This document shows, in pieces, positions 21,654 through 32,370 of a stretch of DNA of 64,000 bases (positions are counted from its first letter, which is position 1; the number at the start of each line of letters is the position of its first letter). Location of the stretch: assembly GCF_910592395.1 (NCBI RefSeq), contig NC_088313.1:13902437-13966436 (forward strand), written 5' to 3'. The notes below the pieces were generated by a model. The model did not search any database and was not told where the DNA came from. It saw nothing but the letters and a program-made list of their open reading frames with translations. This DNA is from Lineus longissimus. Lineage: Eukaryota > Nemertea > Pilidiophora > Heteronemertea > Lineidae. Made by a program: the position numbers and the translations under genes.

Positions 21654-24600
21654 TTAAATCGGATAAGAATAATCAGGATTGAATGAATGGTCAAATTCAG
21701 TTACGTCTTTGCCCCCGAATAGAATTATTTTGATCACGGGATTTTTCAGCCAGTTCAGCCGACTTTGCGAAAACCTATGATCGAGCTTAAAGTACTTTTT
21801 AATGAACGCGTAGTCAACGATGTAGGTTTTATTTTTCTTCAGATTGGGCTTGCCGTTAATCCTCGGAGCCAAACGCGGCGAGGTACTGTTCAACAACGGA
21901 TTCGGCTTTCCATCGACAGTCGGCAGAAGGGCCGATAGCAGGAATTGTAATTGACCGGGTTGATTCCCATCCGTCTTGTATTTAGTATTGCTCGGATGAT
22001 TTGGTCTCGAATTGATGCTATGAAGAACATTGAACTGAAACTTGTTGGTGCTATAGAGCATGTTGGCCAGGCCAGCACAGATAACACCCGATGCCCACCA
22101 GGATTGCGCTTCAAACTCAGTACTGTAGGGCAGTAGGAAAGATAATGTGTCACGGTGAAAAGCCACCATCATTGGATCGATATGGTAGTTTGTATTGACC
22201 ATTGAATTCTTGTCATAGAAATGTCCAGTAGATGTGTAGTATGGATAGCTGACTGCCGGCTCGTGAGCGCCCAAGAACTGTTCAAAGCATGTCCACACAA
22301 CGTCGCTATTGCAACCGCCTTCATCTTTCCATCTTCGACTATTAGTATTGAACGACAGTTTAGCGTCGTCGTCGAGAAAGATGAAATATTTATAACCCTT
22401 CTCCGACATTCGGCTCCCGCGTTCAACGGCGTGTAATGGTTACGTATGTGTATAAAGTGTAAACAAAATTCATATATCCATCATGTCCATCGAATCTGAA
22501 AAAATTTGTGCAGACCCATGACAGTTCCGGTTCCGGTACAGTTTGTTGCATTCCATACGGGCCGCGCTTGCCGATCCCGCTTTCACGACGCACCGCAACC
22601 ACAGTTACCATGATTCCCATTGTTTCCTTCCTCGTGACGCAATTATTTGATGACGTCATGAGCCATTGACCATTCACGCAAGTAGATTTATTCACACCGG
22701 CGCCACTGAAGTGCGGGTGTGGGACATCATGATTTTAAAAATCGTCTGCTAGGACATATGTACAGGACAACGTCGGCGGAGACAGATGTGACATTTTATT
22801 GCAGACCAAAGCAAACGTCCTATTCTTCTCGATTTACGTACTTTACTTCGAAAAAGTCAGTTTTAACACTACCGCACAATTATAGAGTGGTCTTAAAGTT
22901 CCATTTGGATAGAGATTTGACGGACTGATTTGGAAATTCATTCCAACCATGCAACTGTTTCAGAAATGAGAAAAAGCTCCTGGGTGTCATGACATGCATG
23001 ATGTGTCTTGCCTCTGCATTTTTGTACTCAGACATGTCAGAGGGTTTTCAACTTTCATATCATTGAAGAAATAATTCATTCCAATGGTATATCAATCACA
23101 TCATTTATTTAAAAATCTTCTGCTAGGACATACAGGACAACGTCGGTGGAGACAGTTGTGACATTTCAATTTTCATTGCATAGAGATTTGACGGACTGAT
23201 TTGGCAATTCATTCCAACCATGCAACTGTTTCAGAAATGAGAAAAAGCTCCTGGGAGTCATGACATGCATTCAATTATTATTTCACCACAAAGAGCTGCT
23301 TCTTTCAGCAGATATGAGACAGCTACCGGGGCGGGGACTATTTCTTTATGGGGCCTTATTGTTCAGCGTCTCCAAGGAATTCTATTTTTAGAGTCCAATT
23401 GGGGGGGGGTTGGGGGGGGGGCCTTCCCCCCAATGTACTGACTAAAACCTGTCACTTTCAGAGAACGGGGAGGGTGTTTGGGGGACTCATCCCCCAATGT
23501 ACTGGCTAAATATGTCAGAAGGACGGGGGTTTGGGGGGCTCCCCCATGTCAAACAGTTGTGTGAGTTCACTAGAGCTTGCTCTTTACATATTACACGTAG
23601 ACTTTCGCAACTTTGACTGGCGGAAAGGTATAGCCGACACATTCCAGATCGCGTATCCAAGCTATGGCTAAATCGATATCGGCCCTCCCGATAATATCGA
23701 TTTGGTAGAGTTCTATGTAAAGGTCGATCATGTTCTGCGTCAACGAAACGGTTTTCGGGATCCAGTTCACCAGGAATTTGATCAGTCTGCTGGTTTTAAG
23801 GTAGACATCCATTTCATTGTGAAAATCGACCATATACGAATGCGCGTTGCGGATTTGATTGACGTATGGCGGACCGAAAGCGATGTGACCGTCGGTGTCC
23901 CAGACTAACCGTTGAGTGAAATACGACCGCCATATATCCGAGACACGCCCGTCTACGCTTGCCGGCAGAAGCAGACCCCAAAAGGCGAACTGTGCATGCA
24001 TCGTTGCCTGGGCGTTGTAGGGTGACATGATGTAATGCGGTAGAGCGTGATACTTCTCCACCATCTCGAACTGAAAAGGAATTTTCTGCGTCAGTCTGTA
24101 GATCGCGTCAACGTCGGGGTCGGTTTGGGCTAAATAGTTAATCACTGCGACCTTTTCTGGCTTGACGGTACCGATCACTTTCATGTTCTTCGTGTCGGAA
24201 TCTTTGATTTTATCCAGTGGCAACCCCCTCGGCCAAAAGGTTGTGTTGGGTTTGATATATGGAATGTAGGGATTGTACACGTGTCCAGGGACCTGTATTA
24301 GATCAAATCTGATCGACGAATCCAAAAGCGGCTCGGCTTTAGGAAACTTGGGGAAGTTGTCGTCGTCGGTATCGTATATCCAATTGGCCCCGTTAGCCAC
24401 GGCGTACATGAAGCCAATGTTTTTGCGACTGAAATGATTCCATGGAATATGCTGGCAGATATGGTACGGACAGCGCTCTTGCCAGGCAACGTCTAGGAAG
24501 ATCAGATTGGGAAATGACGGTACTTCTTTTGGGCCTTTCTTGTCACCGACCAGTACCATACACCACTTTGGCATCTTCAGTAGGTCTTTCACGGCGTCGG

Positions 24601-25049
24601 TCAAATTGAAGATCGTGGTGACCACCACCCATTTTTCGCAGTTCATTTGAACCCGATGTGGAGTTACCTTGAACGAATGGTTATTCAAGTACAGTATAAG
24701 TGGCATGTACAAAATATGTGAAAAAAATTTAGAACTAGTTAACTAGAACTAAGAAATTGGCTATCAGCGAATTTGAGTCCAACACCAGTGTAAGTAGTGA
24801 TTGGCGGCTGTAATGGGGAAGAAAAAAAAGAGCAAACTTTGGATCAGTGACCGGCGCGTACAATACATCTGGCATTATGCGTACCTGATTACATCTAGCA
24901 GTTGATTTCGTCTTTCCAGTATACCTGGATGAAGCAGGTTTCAAGCGCTGGTGTACTTTGTCATTCCCGAAGTTCAGGATCTTGAGGTTGAACAGGAAAA
25001 TGATCAACGTGACGACAACCATCAATCCAAGGATTCTTGTCCAAGACAT
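21654..25049 (-). pseudogene. STELLO-like (DUF288) glycosyltransferase gene, disrupted copy 1
   Basis: The gene reads on the minus strand. First exon 25049 to 24885 (donor CAG|gtacgc) has a start Met and one N-terminal membrane helix (LMVVVTLIIFLFNL), the type II Golgi enzyme layout. The main body is in two pieces: 24712-23593 with WIYDTDDDNFP, and 22434-21654 with YFIFLDDDAKL. Both acidic clusters are typical of the DUF288/STELLO family. Between them 148 bp found in copy 2 have been replaced by 1158 bp of unrelated DNA (22435-23592), which ends the frame at ...VAKVYV. The N-terminal exon still has the ATG lost in copy 2. Exon borders near 24720 are not resolved. Confidence 0.75.
22435..23592. 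other. Sequence replacement inside glycosyltransferase copy 1
   Basis: It is absent from copy 2, where 59936-60083 occupies the same place. It contains an internal direct repeat: ctgctaggacat...acaacgtcgg and gatttgacggactgatttgg recur (22735-23010 and 23108-23275). It also has very G-rich runs at 23398-23550 with potential for four-stranded structure. No clear inverted ends or target duplication, so it looks like an indel or rearrangement and not a simple transposition. Confidence 0.6.
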
Positions 25050-25778
25050 CAGGGATTCACTAGAAAAGACATACTGAGATATAACTTATCGCAAGCACAT
25101 CTTAGAACAGGTAAAGCTCTTGCATGAGAAGATAATACATGTAGATCATCTGAAAAGTCATCATGAGGAAATCAGGGGTTAATGTTCGCTTCTCCAGCCC
25201 TGCACACAAACCCCTGATACATTCACCCTCTTTGGTGAGTTTCTGGCGCAAAAGCAATTGCGCCCAAGTAGAGCGCCCAAGTAGTAACAATATCCAAACT
25301 CGCAGTTTAGTTGGTTGTTTGATCATGCCGGCGGAAATTAGAACTCTGTCTTCTTCGAGGTGCGCTCTGAAACCTCGATTCTAAGATCTCTGAGTGCCAT
25401 TTTCAATCGCACAAGTCATTAGAAGTAGTGCGGTACTGGAACCGAGGTTGACAGTTTAACCGTAGAAGCTGACTTGAAGGTGGTGTACAGATGTATAGGG
25501 GAAAATGTCTCACTAGGGGTTTGGTGCAGCGCCGGAGAATAGAATATTAAGCCCTGATTTGCTCCTGATGCTAAAAGATAAGCAAAGACGACAGCGTCAG
25601 AAATCCCAATATACGCGAATATTGTTTTTCGGACTTATGTAACCGAAGTATTTCAGATTGGAAAGACCGAGTCTGATGAATTCTTTTGTTATAAGAATAT
25701 TTCTATAGAACTATTTAGATATAGTGAGTGTCAAAGACAACATTGATATGAAAAGCGATATGTTTCGTTTTGAGAAGC

Positions 25779-25784
25779 AATGAT
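25779..25784 (+). repeat. Polinton target site duplication, left (aatgat)
   Basis: Six bases repeated at 47814-47819. The paralogous empty site near 62270-62280 has a single aatgat. Confidence 0.9.
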
Positions 25785-26000
25785 AGTAATATATATATGA
25801 GGTGATAGGAATAATAGGTATTTTGAAGCCATTTTGACCAAAGCCCTTACAGGCCTTTTTGTCTCAAATTAGCTAAGAAACCCCTAAGAACCAGCCGCCT
25901 CATATATATATTACTTAGGGAATACTACAGCTCAATGGGTTAATTCCTTAAAATAAATGGCCTTTTTACTGTATTCATTATCCAAAATTCAAGGAAAAAT
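25785..26000 (+). repeat. Polinton left terminal inverted repeat
   Basis: It is the reverse complement of 47597-47813 with few differences. Each repeat is itself folded: the first bases (agtaatatatatatgagg) recur inverted about 113 bp inward (25898-25915). Confidence 0.9.
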
Positions 26001-26013
26001 TCAAGTAAATTAA

Positions 26014-27372
26014 ATGTATTATCCAATAGCAAATCAACATAAAAGTAAATTCGCCTATGACTTCTTTAATTTAGAAGTAACTGTTAACAGTAATAACTTC
26101 TTCAGACTACAAGAAACTAAGATAACACCTGGGTTTTTGAGCCTGAAAAATAAGAAAGACTGTCTGCGACTGGAAAAGAATCCCTTATCGTTTTACCAGA
26201 ACCAATTTAACATGGCTGTTTGGTTTGCTACTACCGGTTGTGGTATTTCAATAGATGATCACTTGAATCACAGTGACCCATTGATAAGGTCAATTTACAG
26301 ATTTCATGTTTACTATCAAATATTGAAGATCATGAAGAATCTAGAGATACCAATTCCAGGTGAAAGTGATTTCAATGAGACAAACAATAACATTAACCGT
26401 AGGAAACTAGGAGGGTTATTGAGTGAATTTGTTTTAAAAGACGAATATGATTTTTCAGTGTTTGAAAGTAATGAGGGGTGGACTTCCTGGAGTGTACCGG
26501 ATTACAACCCGAACATAACTGATCCCGGATATTACATCAATGATTCTAAAATCAATTTCTTCTTAATGCAAGTTCACGAGAATAGAATGCCACCAATGTT
26601 TAAATCTGATTGGGATGCTGGAATGGCTAATTTCAAATATCCAGATACCTTCATTAAGTATCATGTGAAACAACACAAGAATGTATTTGATGTAATTACA
26701 CAAAATGAATGTCAAACCTATCAACAATTCATGATATTTAAATCAAATGGTTTCTCTAATCCTGGAATAGAGAGGTTGAATGACACAATAAGAACATATG
26801 TTTACTGTATTCTGGGTGCTCAGGCGTTGACCAGAACACCAATAATTGGAGTACCGGGTACAGAATTGGATGCTCAGAAGGAATTTAACAAACTATTAAA
26901 GGACTCGATTAATCAACATCCTGATATTCCCACTTCAATTCAAAGATACCAAAAAGCAGTGAGTGACACTCATACAAGACTAGATTATGTAATAGCACCA
27001 GGATTGTATGTCATAGGGTCAAATATGGTACTCGTTAATGGTAAGCTGGATAACTACAATAATAACATTTTAATAGCACCAAAAAATGCTAAACCTGGTA
27101 AGAATGACATTAACCACAAAAAGACCTTACCACCACCACTGATGGAAGGAAATAGTTCTAAGAAAATAAGAGTTAAGAGTAGTGTTGATACTGTCAAGAC
27201 CAGTCATACACCAAAGAGTAATGTTGATTCACCAAAAACAACTGAAACATCAAAGAATACTCCTACTACTAAACGGGACACCAAAGTTGAGAGGGAGGAT
27301 GATACTCATGAAACAATTAAATTCATGCTTTACTCAGTTGTTGGTACATTGATTGTTTTTATGGTTAGATAA
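26014..27372 (+). CDS. Polinton conserved structural-type protein (unknown function)
   Basis: The 452-residue product matches in outline a protein found in many animal Mavericks: TKITPGFLSLKN near residue 40, then a PLSFYQNQFNMAVWFATTGCG block, RSIYRFHVYYQI, IERLNDTIRTYVYCILGAQA and DFV-like IAPGLYVIGSNM. It ends with a Lys/Thr-rich linker and one C-terminal membrane helix (MLYSVVGTLIVFMV). The pattern suggests a virion or membrane-associated component, but its role is not established. The start is the TAAATG at 26011-26016. It is followed 10 bp later by the next gene in the same direction. Confidence 0.75.
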   Translation: MYYPIANQHKSKFAYDFFNLEVTVNSNNFFRLQETKITPGFLSLKNKKDCLRLEKNPLSFYQNQFNMAVWFATTGCGISIDDHLNHSDPLIRSIYRFHVYYQILKIMKNLEIPIPGESDFNETNNNINRRKLGGLLSEFVLKDEYDFSVFESNEGWTSWSVPDYNPNITDPGYYINDSKINFFLMQVHENRMPPMFKSDWDAGMANFKYPDTFIKYHVKQHKNVFDVITQNECQTYQQFMIFKSNGFSNPGIERLNDTIRTYVYCILGAQALTRTPIIGVPGTELDAQKEFNKLLKDSINQHPDIPTSIQRYQKAVSDTHTRLDYVIAPGLYVIGSNMVLVNGKLDNYNNNILIAPKNAKPGKNDINHKKTLPPPLMEGNSSKKIRVKSSVDTVKTSHTPKSNVDSPKTTETSKNTPTTKRDTKVEREDDTHETIKFMLYSVVGTLIVFMVR

Positions 27373-27382
27373 ATAAGTAATT

Positions 27383-28867
27383 ATGGCTGAAGGAGGTGAA
27401 GATTATGAAATGGATGATTACGATCATAATTACATTCATAATGTGGATGGTCTTCCTGATTGGAGAAATAATAGAATTTATCAAGATGAGGGCACAACAT
27501 ACAACACAGGTAATACAAATCTTACTACTGAAACTTCATTCACTAAAACTCCAGATAGAGCAAGAGGTATTGTCCCTGAATTGATGGAAAAGGAGTTAAG
27601 TTACGATGAAGTAGAGGATAAACTTGCAAAAGCATTGGAAGAAACAAAATGGAAATATGACCCTAACAAATTGAGTAATCTTGCACCACGCATTAGTTAC
27701 TCTGGAAACAAACTTTATTACGTTCCGAAAACAAATTATGAAGTTGATTTGATAAAAGGTAAATTTGAAAACGAAAATTTATTTGACTATCATGATAATG
27801 ATGGATACATTAAAAAGATAATTCCTTTAACTAAGGGTGATGGAGACTTCTATGCTGAAAGAACATTAAAGAATAAGTTTGGTACTAGATTTGCTGACAT
27901 GATTAGAGATATGATTACACCTGATGAACCAGCACCTATGGAAGGACCTAGAATGGGACCTATGGAAGGCCAGGAATCAGTAAGTCAACCACAAACGGTA
28001 TCAACTCAAACAGATATATTAATTAATGAGGTAAACAGTTCAAACCAACCAATAGATAAACTGATAGATTCTAATGATGATGAACTTAAAACACTGGGTT
28101 TTACTGAATCTGCCTTGAGAGAACTTAGAGGGTTAAAACAGGCTGGTGATGATCTAGCTGCAGTAAAGAGGGATAAGGACATGCAAATAGAGGAATTAGA
28201 AAATAAACTTCGTAATTTAACAAGAGACTATTTAGAGTCTGTAGAAGAAGATTCTGAAGATATGGGGGAGTTGAAAAAGCAAATAGATGAACTAAATGAC
28301 AAATTGCATGAGGAAATGTCAAAGGTATGGAGGTTAGACAATGACAGGGAGTCACAAACTAGAAGAATTAAACGTTTAATTGTTGATGTTCTAAAGAAAC
28401 CAGATTCAACTATTCCTCTAAAGGACAGAATGAAGTTACTTTTTAAGACGTATGGTGTAACCATTAGCGCCATAATAACAGCTGTTGTAATGACATTTAC
28501 AACTCTAGGTCTCAGTATCAGTAGTGCTTTAAGTGGTGCCACTAAATCTGTAAAACCAACTCCAGGACCAGACCCAACTCCAGGACCTACACCAGAACCT
28601 GGACCAGGACCAAAACCATCAATACTAGATAAAGTAAAAGAAGGTCTTAAGAAGTTTGCTGAATGGCTAAAAGAACTGGCCAAGAAATCAGCTGTGGCTT
28701 TACCTGGAATAATAGGGTCTTTAGTTTCATTTCTCCTGAAAACAATTGGTGCAGTTGTTGGCTTTCTAGCTGAACATCTGATCATAGCAGTTATTGCTAT
28801 TGTGAGCTCCATAATCTATGGTTTAATTGGGGGTGTTAAAGCCTTAAAATCACGTAAAAGGTCTTAG
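27383..28867 (+). CDS. Polinton coiled-coil/membrane protein
   Basis: The 494-residue product has an acidic N-terminus, a long coiled coil (residues ~230-330, rich in E/K/L heptads), a first hydrophobic stretch (ITAVVMTFTTLGLSIS, ~367-385), a Pro-Gly hinge (TPGPDPTPGPTPEPG, ~393-410), and a long hydrophobic C-terminal region with LPGIIGSLVSFLL and further helices (~437-485), ending in a basic tail. This order is typical of a conserved Maverick gene of unknown function that is probably associated with virion membrane or fibre. No enzymatic motif seen. Confidence 0.7.
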   Translation: MAEGGEDYEMDDYDHNYIHNVDGLPDWRNNRIYQDEGTTYNTGNTNLTTETSFTKTPDRARGIVPELMEKELSYDEVEDKLAKALEETKWKYDPNKLSNLAPRISYSGNKLYYVPKTNYEVDLIKGKFENENLFDYHDNDGYIKKIIPLTKGDGDFYAERTLKNKFGTRFADMIRDMITPDEPAPMEGPRMGPMEGQESVSQPQTVSTQTDILINEVNSSNQPIDKLIDSNDDELKTLGFTESALRELRGLKQAGDDLAAVKRDKDMQIEELENKLRNLTRDYLESVEEDSEDMGELKKQIDELNDKLHEEMSKVWRLDNDRESQTRRIKRLIVDVLKKPDSTIPLKDRMKLLFKTYGVTISAIITAVVMTFTTLGLSISSALSGATKSVKPTPGPDPTPGPTPEPGPGPKPSILDKVKEGLKKFAEWLKELAKKSAVALPGIIGSLVSFLLKTIGAVVGFLAEHLIIAVIAIVSSIIYGLIGGVKALKSRKRS

Positions 28868-28944
28868 GTGACCTTCTATCAAAAAACAATGTTTAAAAAA
28901 ATAATTATCATGTAAATCTTAAAGGATACATTCGTCCTAGGGTC

Positions 28945-29970
28945 ATGGATAGAAATTTCAGTGAAGAAAATGAGAGCAAGAATTATGACAGTGGGAAATT
29001 TGATAAGCCTACTGAGACACACAAAGTAGTCCTACCAAGAATGAAAGAATATGACGTCAGTACCAACACTAATGCCCAATTCTGCCGTAATTGCAAACGT
29101 TGGACACTTTTTGAGTATCAAAAAAAATTAAATTTAGCCAGGAACGCAGCTAAAACTGTGAAGTATCAATTCTGCATTGTTTGTAATGCAACCAGTTATG
29201 ATGATGATTTTAAGACTCTTGAGATCAATATTGACAACAAGATTCGCTATTTTGACATTATTCTTAGAAAGCTTGGATGGAGACGTTTGTCTGAATCGGT
29301 TCTCAAATATTTAAAGGACTTTGTGGAAGTGCATTTACAGTGCTACTTTTCAAGTCCCAGAAAATGTCTTAGTAAGCAGAGATATGAAAGTACAGTCCAC
29401 TTAGCTTTAAAAATGGGTATTAACACTCTCCCCTCTAAGTTACAGGAAAAGGGGTTACATGGCGAGGCCATACTTGTTGCATTTCACTGTGGGGAATATG
29501 ACTGGTTTCTTGCCATTGAATTTATCAACAGGGCTATTGGTAAACCCCAATTAACAGATGAGAATATCACTGACCTTAGACTAGTGTACTATGCTTTCCT
29601 TAGATTTCTGCATTACTGTGGTGTGAAGGTCACAATTAACTACAAGGTATTTTTTCACCAAGCCTTTAAAACGATGAAAATTGATTATGTAATATTTAGT
29701 CCTTTTTTAACCAACAAGGAGCGAGGTAATGATTTGGAGAGATTATGGTATGATTTCACTCAAAGTATTTTCTTCCAGAATTACAAGGTTGAGAAGGAAT
29801 ATGACCAGGATATTGGCAAGCAGTTTGACGTTTTATTGAGTGCTAGTGCAGGTCGAGACATTAACTGCATCAGTAGTATTAAGTTAGCACCAGCCGGACT
29901 TTGTCCTGAGAGCATAGCTCGAGCTAGTGTTAAGTGCAATAAACTTGTGAAAACAGCATTTTGCACTTAA
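28945..29970 (+). CDS. Polinton hypothetical protein with a CxxC zinc-ribbon pair
   Basis: The 341-residue product has FCRNCKRW (~47) and FCIVCN (~76), together a possible zinc ribbon. A helix-rich remainder follows that I do not recognise. A double-hairpin element lies in frame near the C-terminus (encoding GLCPESIAR, ~317-325), so the last 25 residues may be altered. The stop at 29968-29970 is 17 bp before the nested pogo-like element. Confidence 0.6.
   Translation: MDRNFSEENESKNYDSGKFDKPTETHKVVLPRMKEYDVSTNTNAQFCRNCKRWTLFEYQKKLNLARNAAKTVKYQFCIVCNATSYDDDFKTLEINIDNKIRYFDIILRKLGWRRLSESVLKYLKDFVEVHLQCYFSSPRKCLSKQRYESTVHLALKMGINTLPSKLQEKGLHGEAILVAFHCGEYDWFLAIEFINRAIGKPQLTDENITDLRLVYYAFLRFLHYCGVKVTINYKVFFHQAFKTMKIDYVIFSPFLTNKERGNDLERLWYDFTQSIFFQNYKVEKEYDQDIGKQFDVLLSASAGRDINCISSIKLAPAGLCPESIARASVKCNKLVKTAFCT
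29895..29921 (+). repeat. Double-hairpin element, copy 1
   Basis: GGAC-TTT-GTCC then TGA then GAGC-ATA-GCTC. Flanked by AGC on both sides. In frame inside the CxxC protein (GLCPESIAR). Confidence 0.9.
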
Positions 29971-29987
29971 CACTCAAGTTTCTATTA

Positions 29988-31042
29988 CAGTGGAACCCCG
30001 GTCGGCGACCACCTCAGTAACGCGACCACCCCGCGAACACGACCAAAATTCTCCGGTCCCGAATGGTTTTCTCTCTAATTCCCATTAACTGGCCCTCGCT
30101 AACACGACCACCCCGGTACCCAGACCGCGACCACCAGCTTGGTCGGTTCCAAACTGCAAATTAACCCCGCTAACGCGACCATGAGGCCTAATTGCCGTAA
30201 TCAACCATGACTGCATGGTATCAATTGGCACCTTCTCGCAAATCCGTGTTGATAATTAGCACCTCGAACACAATGACCATGGGAATCCATATGAAAATAA
30301 ATGATGTGTAAGTGAGTTTGATCTTGGAGGAACTATACTTCAAGTATAATTCCTCCAAGGTTTGATCAAATGTAAGCGCAAATAAAATGAAGAATAAACT
30401 TTCTTTTCGACTCACGGTTTGTTTTTTCATCATTTAGTATTAAATGATGTCAAGAGGCATGCACACGTAGTTTTTAGGACAAATAAATTATGTTGATTAG
30501 TAAGAGTACCGATACTCAAAGTAAAGAATGCTTACTACGTCGTAATGTTGATAAAATACGTTATTAAAAAGATGATTTAATCAGTACCAGTTCAAATTGG
30601 CTAATGTTAAAGCAGGAAGACATCAGGAAGAATTCTCAACATCTTCTCACATCACCTCTCTCAATGTTAGCGGGAATATTAGCTTGACATCAAGAAGGGC
30701 AGCTGCCGATGGTGTGAATTACATGCTTGTTCTAATTAGCATGCTCAAGTTTTAATGTAATGTTTGGTCTAATTAGCTCTCGTCAGTTTATTTACTCATT
30801 TACATAAGTTGCAAATTAAACGCAAAACACTCAAGAAAATGATTTTTTATTCGTAATATACACACAAAATTATCGAATCACCCGGTGGCGTAGTCATTAA
30901 TGCATGTCAATGTACACACAGCAGGACGATGTTTTGGCGGGAAAACCTACTTATGATTCTTAAATTCACTAACGCGACCACCCCTGTAACACGACCACTT
31001 CGGCTTAGTCCCTTGGGTGGTCGTGTTACCGGGGTTCCACTG
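29988..31042 (+). mobile_element. Pogo/mariner-like non-autonomous element, copy 1 (nested in Polinton)
   Basis: The ends are CAGTGGAACCCCGGT and its complement, flanked by TA (29986-29987 and 31043-31044). Repeats of cgcgaccacc / cacgaccacc make up the subterminal arms. Length 1055 bp, the same as the inverted copy at 48371-49425, with which it appears essentially identical. No transposase; the 70-residue open frame inside is not convincing. It lies 8 bp before the ATG of the next Polinton gene and may separate that gene from its promoter. Confidence 0.88.
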
Positions 31043-31050
31043 TATTTTAA

Positions 31051-31863
31051 ATGAACAGTCAGCAAATGAATAGTCAGACATCATCTGTAATTGAACAACA
31101 AATGAAATACATTGGTGTTATCAATCAAAACCCAGTCGGACTTCGTCCTGAGAGCATAGCTCGAGTCGGGGCTTCTAACCAACAGAACACTGGTAGTTAC
31201 CAACAGAACAGTACTAACTTTCAACAGAACTGCACTACAAATCAACAAGTTTCAAACAAGCAGTTGAATAGTTCAAATTTAGTTACTCCTAGTCAAGGAA
31301 TAGTCAATTCTAGTTACCAACTAGGATCAACTAGCAATCAACAAGGTTCAAGTAGCAATCAACAAAATTTGAACTATTTGACTGATAGTGGCCTTAAAGC
31401 CAAACAAGACTTAGAAATTTTAGTTGCAACTGGGAAAAGCAAGTATTTACTTAATAAACAACTAACTTTAAATGACTTAGATAATATGACAGAAAAGGAA
31501 CTCTTAAAACACCACAGAATCTACCAGACAAAGATGGTTGCCAGACTTAATGATTCTTTGGGTAAGACAGTACTTAAAGCTTACACTAAATTATCAAGGT
31601 GGTTATTACCAATAGATGACGAGGATAATCTTTACCATGACCTCAGAAATGATTACATCGTTACCAATGAACTTGACAAATGGCTTGGATGGGTTAGTAT
31701 CAAAATGGGAGCATTGACGGCACTTGCTTCAACAACACTTATTACTTTAGGCCATTGTCATGAGGAATCATCAATGAATACATCGGGTATGACTGTCTCT
31801 GAATGTGACAAACCAATAGATGAAAGTCTAGATATCACAGGTAGTGATGATAAAGAAGACTAA
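31051..31863 (+). CDS. Polinton conserved protein with Gln/Asn/Ser-rich N-terminus
   Basis: The 270-residue product has a low-complexity N-terminal third rich in QQN/SNQQ, in which a double-hairpin element is translated as VGLRPESIARVG (residues ~29-40). The rest resembles a conserved Maverick gene: ILVATGKSKYLL, then LTLNDLDNMTEKELLKHHRIY, LSRWLLPIDDEDNLYHDL and IKMGALTALASTTLIT. It ends in an acidic tail. Function unknown. The start is preceded by attttaa, giving TAAATG. Confidence 0.65.
   Translation: MNSQQMNSQTSSVIEQQMKYIGVINQNPVGLRPESIARVGASNQQNTGSYQQNSTNFQQNCTTNQQVSNKQLNSSNLVTPSQGIVNSSYQLGSTSNQQGSSSNQQNLNYLTDSGLKAKQDLEILVATGKSKYLLNKQLTLNDLDNMTEKELLKHHRIYQTKMVARLNDSLGKTVLKAYTKLSRWLLPIDDEDNLYHDLRNDYIVTNELDKWLGWVSIKMGALTALASTTLITLGHCHEESSMNTSGMTVSECDKPIDESLDITGSDDKED
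31137..31163 (+). repeat. Double-hairpin element, copy 2
   Basis: GGAC-TTC-GTCC and GAGC-ATA-GCTC; AGT on both sides. In frame in the Gln-rich protein (GLRPESIAR). Confidence 0.92.
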
Positions 31864-31911
31864 ATTAACCTGGTCATGAGATCATAGTTCGAATTTATTC
31901 GGCCAAGATAA

Positions 31912-32370
31912 ATGGAACTTGAAACTGTAGCTGATACTACTAAAGTTTCAGTGTCTAAGAAACCTCGACCAGAGAAACAATTAGCATGGTCTAGAGAACT
32001 GGGTAGAAGATCTCAGGAATTTAAGAGGATAAAAAAGGATAAGACGACATTTAAAGTACAGTACTCCTCCCCAAACAACAGAGTTGTGGAAAAGGAGGAA
32101 GAAGAAGTAGAGGAAGAAGAACCACAATCTCAAAATACAGATGTATCACTGCGTGAATCTACCAGTAATACCTATGTCTATGTAGGTTTAGGTGCAATTA
32201 TTTTAGCAACATTTATCATGTTTAAGAAACTTCCTAAAAAAGTAAGTAAAGAGCAGCGATCAGGCTTGAATGAAGCAGTCATGAAGGGATCACTCAGGAA
32301 GGGGTCAATTAGCCCTCTTGTTAAACCTGTAGTTAAAGAGAAGAAATGTACTATTCCTTTAATGGAATGA
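31912..32370 (+). CDS. Polinton small single-pass membrane protein
   Basis: The 152-residue product has a basic N-terminus (KKPRPEKQLAWSRELGRRSQEFK), a run of Glu (EEEEVEEEE), one membrane helix (TYVYVGLGAIILATFIMF, ~105-122) and a basic tail. Similar small basic, single-helix proteins occur in Mavericks. Its 3' end overlaps the end of the convergent gene by 20 bp. The overlap is near-palindromic, so the two proteins end in IPLME and IPLKE. Confidence 0.6.
   Translation: MELETVADTTKVSVSKKPRPEKQLAWSRELGRRSQEFKRIKKDKTTFKVQYSSPNNRVVEKEEEEVEEEEPQSQNTDVSLRESTSNTYVYVGLGAIILATFIMFKKLPKKVSKEQRSGLNEAVMKGSLRKGSISPLVKPVVKEKKCTIPLME

Larger units (their letters stand above)
21598..25784 (-). repeat. Duplicated host segment, copy 1 (left part)
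   Basis: It matches 59098-62274 base for base apart from scattered substitutions and the replaced stretch 22435-23592. The match continues beyond the Polinton at 47814-50300. The segment carries a glycosyltransferase gene and its flanks. Confidence 0.9.

Noticed and set aside
25102-25326. A 74-residue minus-strand frame conserved at 61593-61817
   Set aside because: It is conserved because the whole segment is duplicated; no domain, and no join to the glycosyltransferase exons could be shown.
28228-28812. A 194-residue minus-strand frame
   Set aside because: Antisense shadow of the coiled-coil/membrane Polinton gene.
30221-30433. A 70-residue open frame repeated at 48980-49192
   Set aside because: It is identical only because both lie in the same non-autonomous pogo-like element. 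It has no domain signal and is not a transposase.
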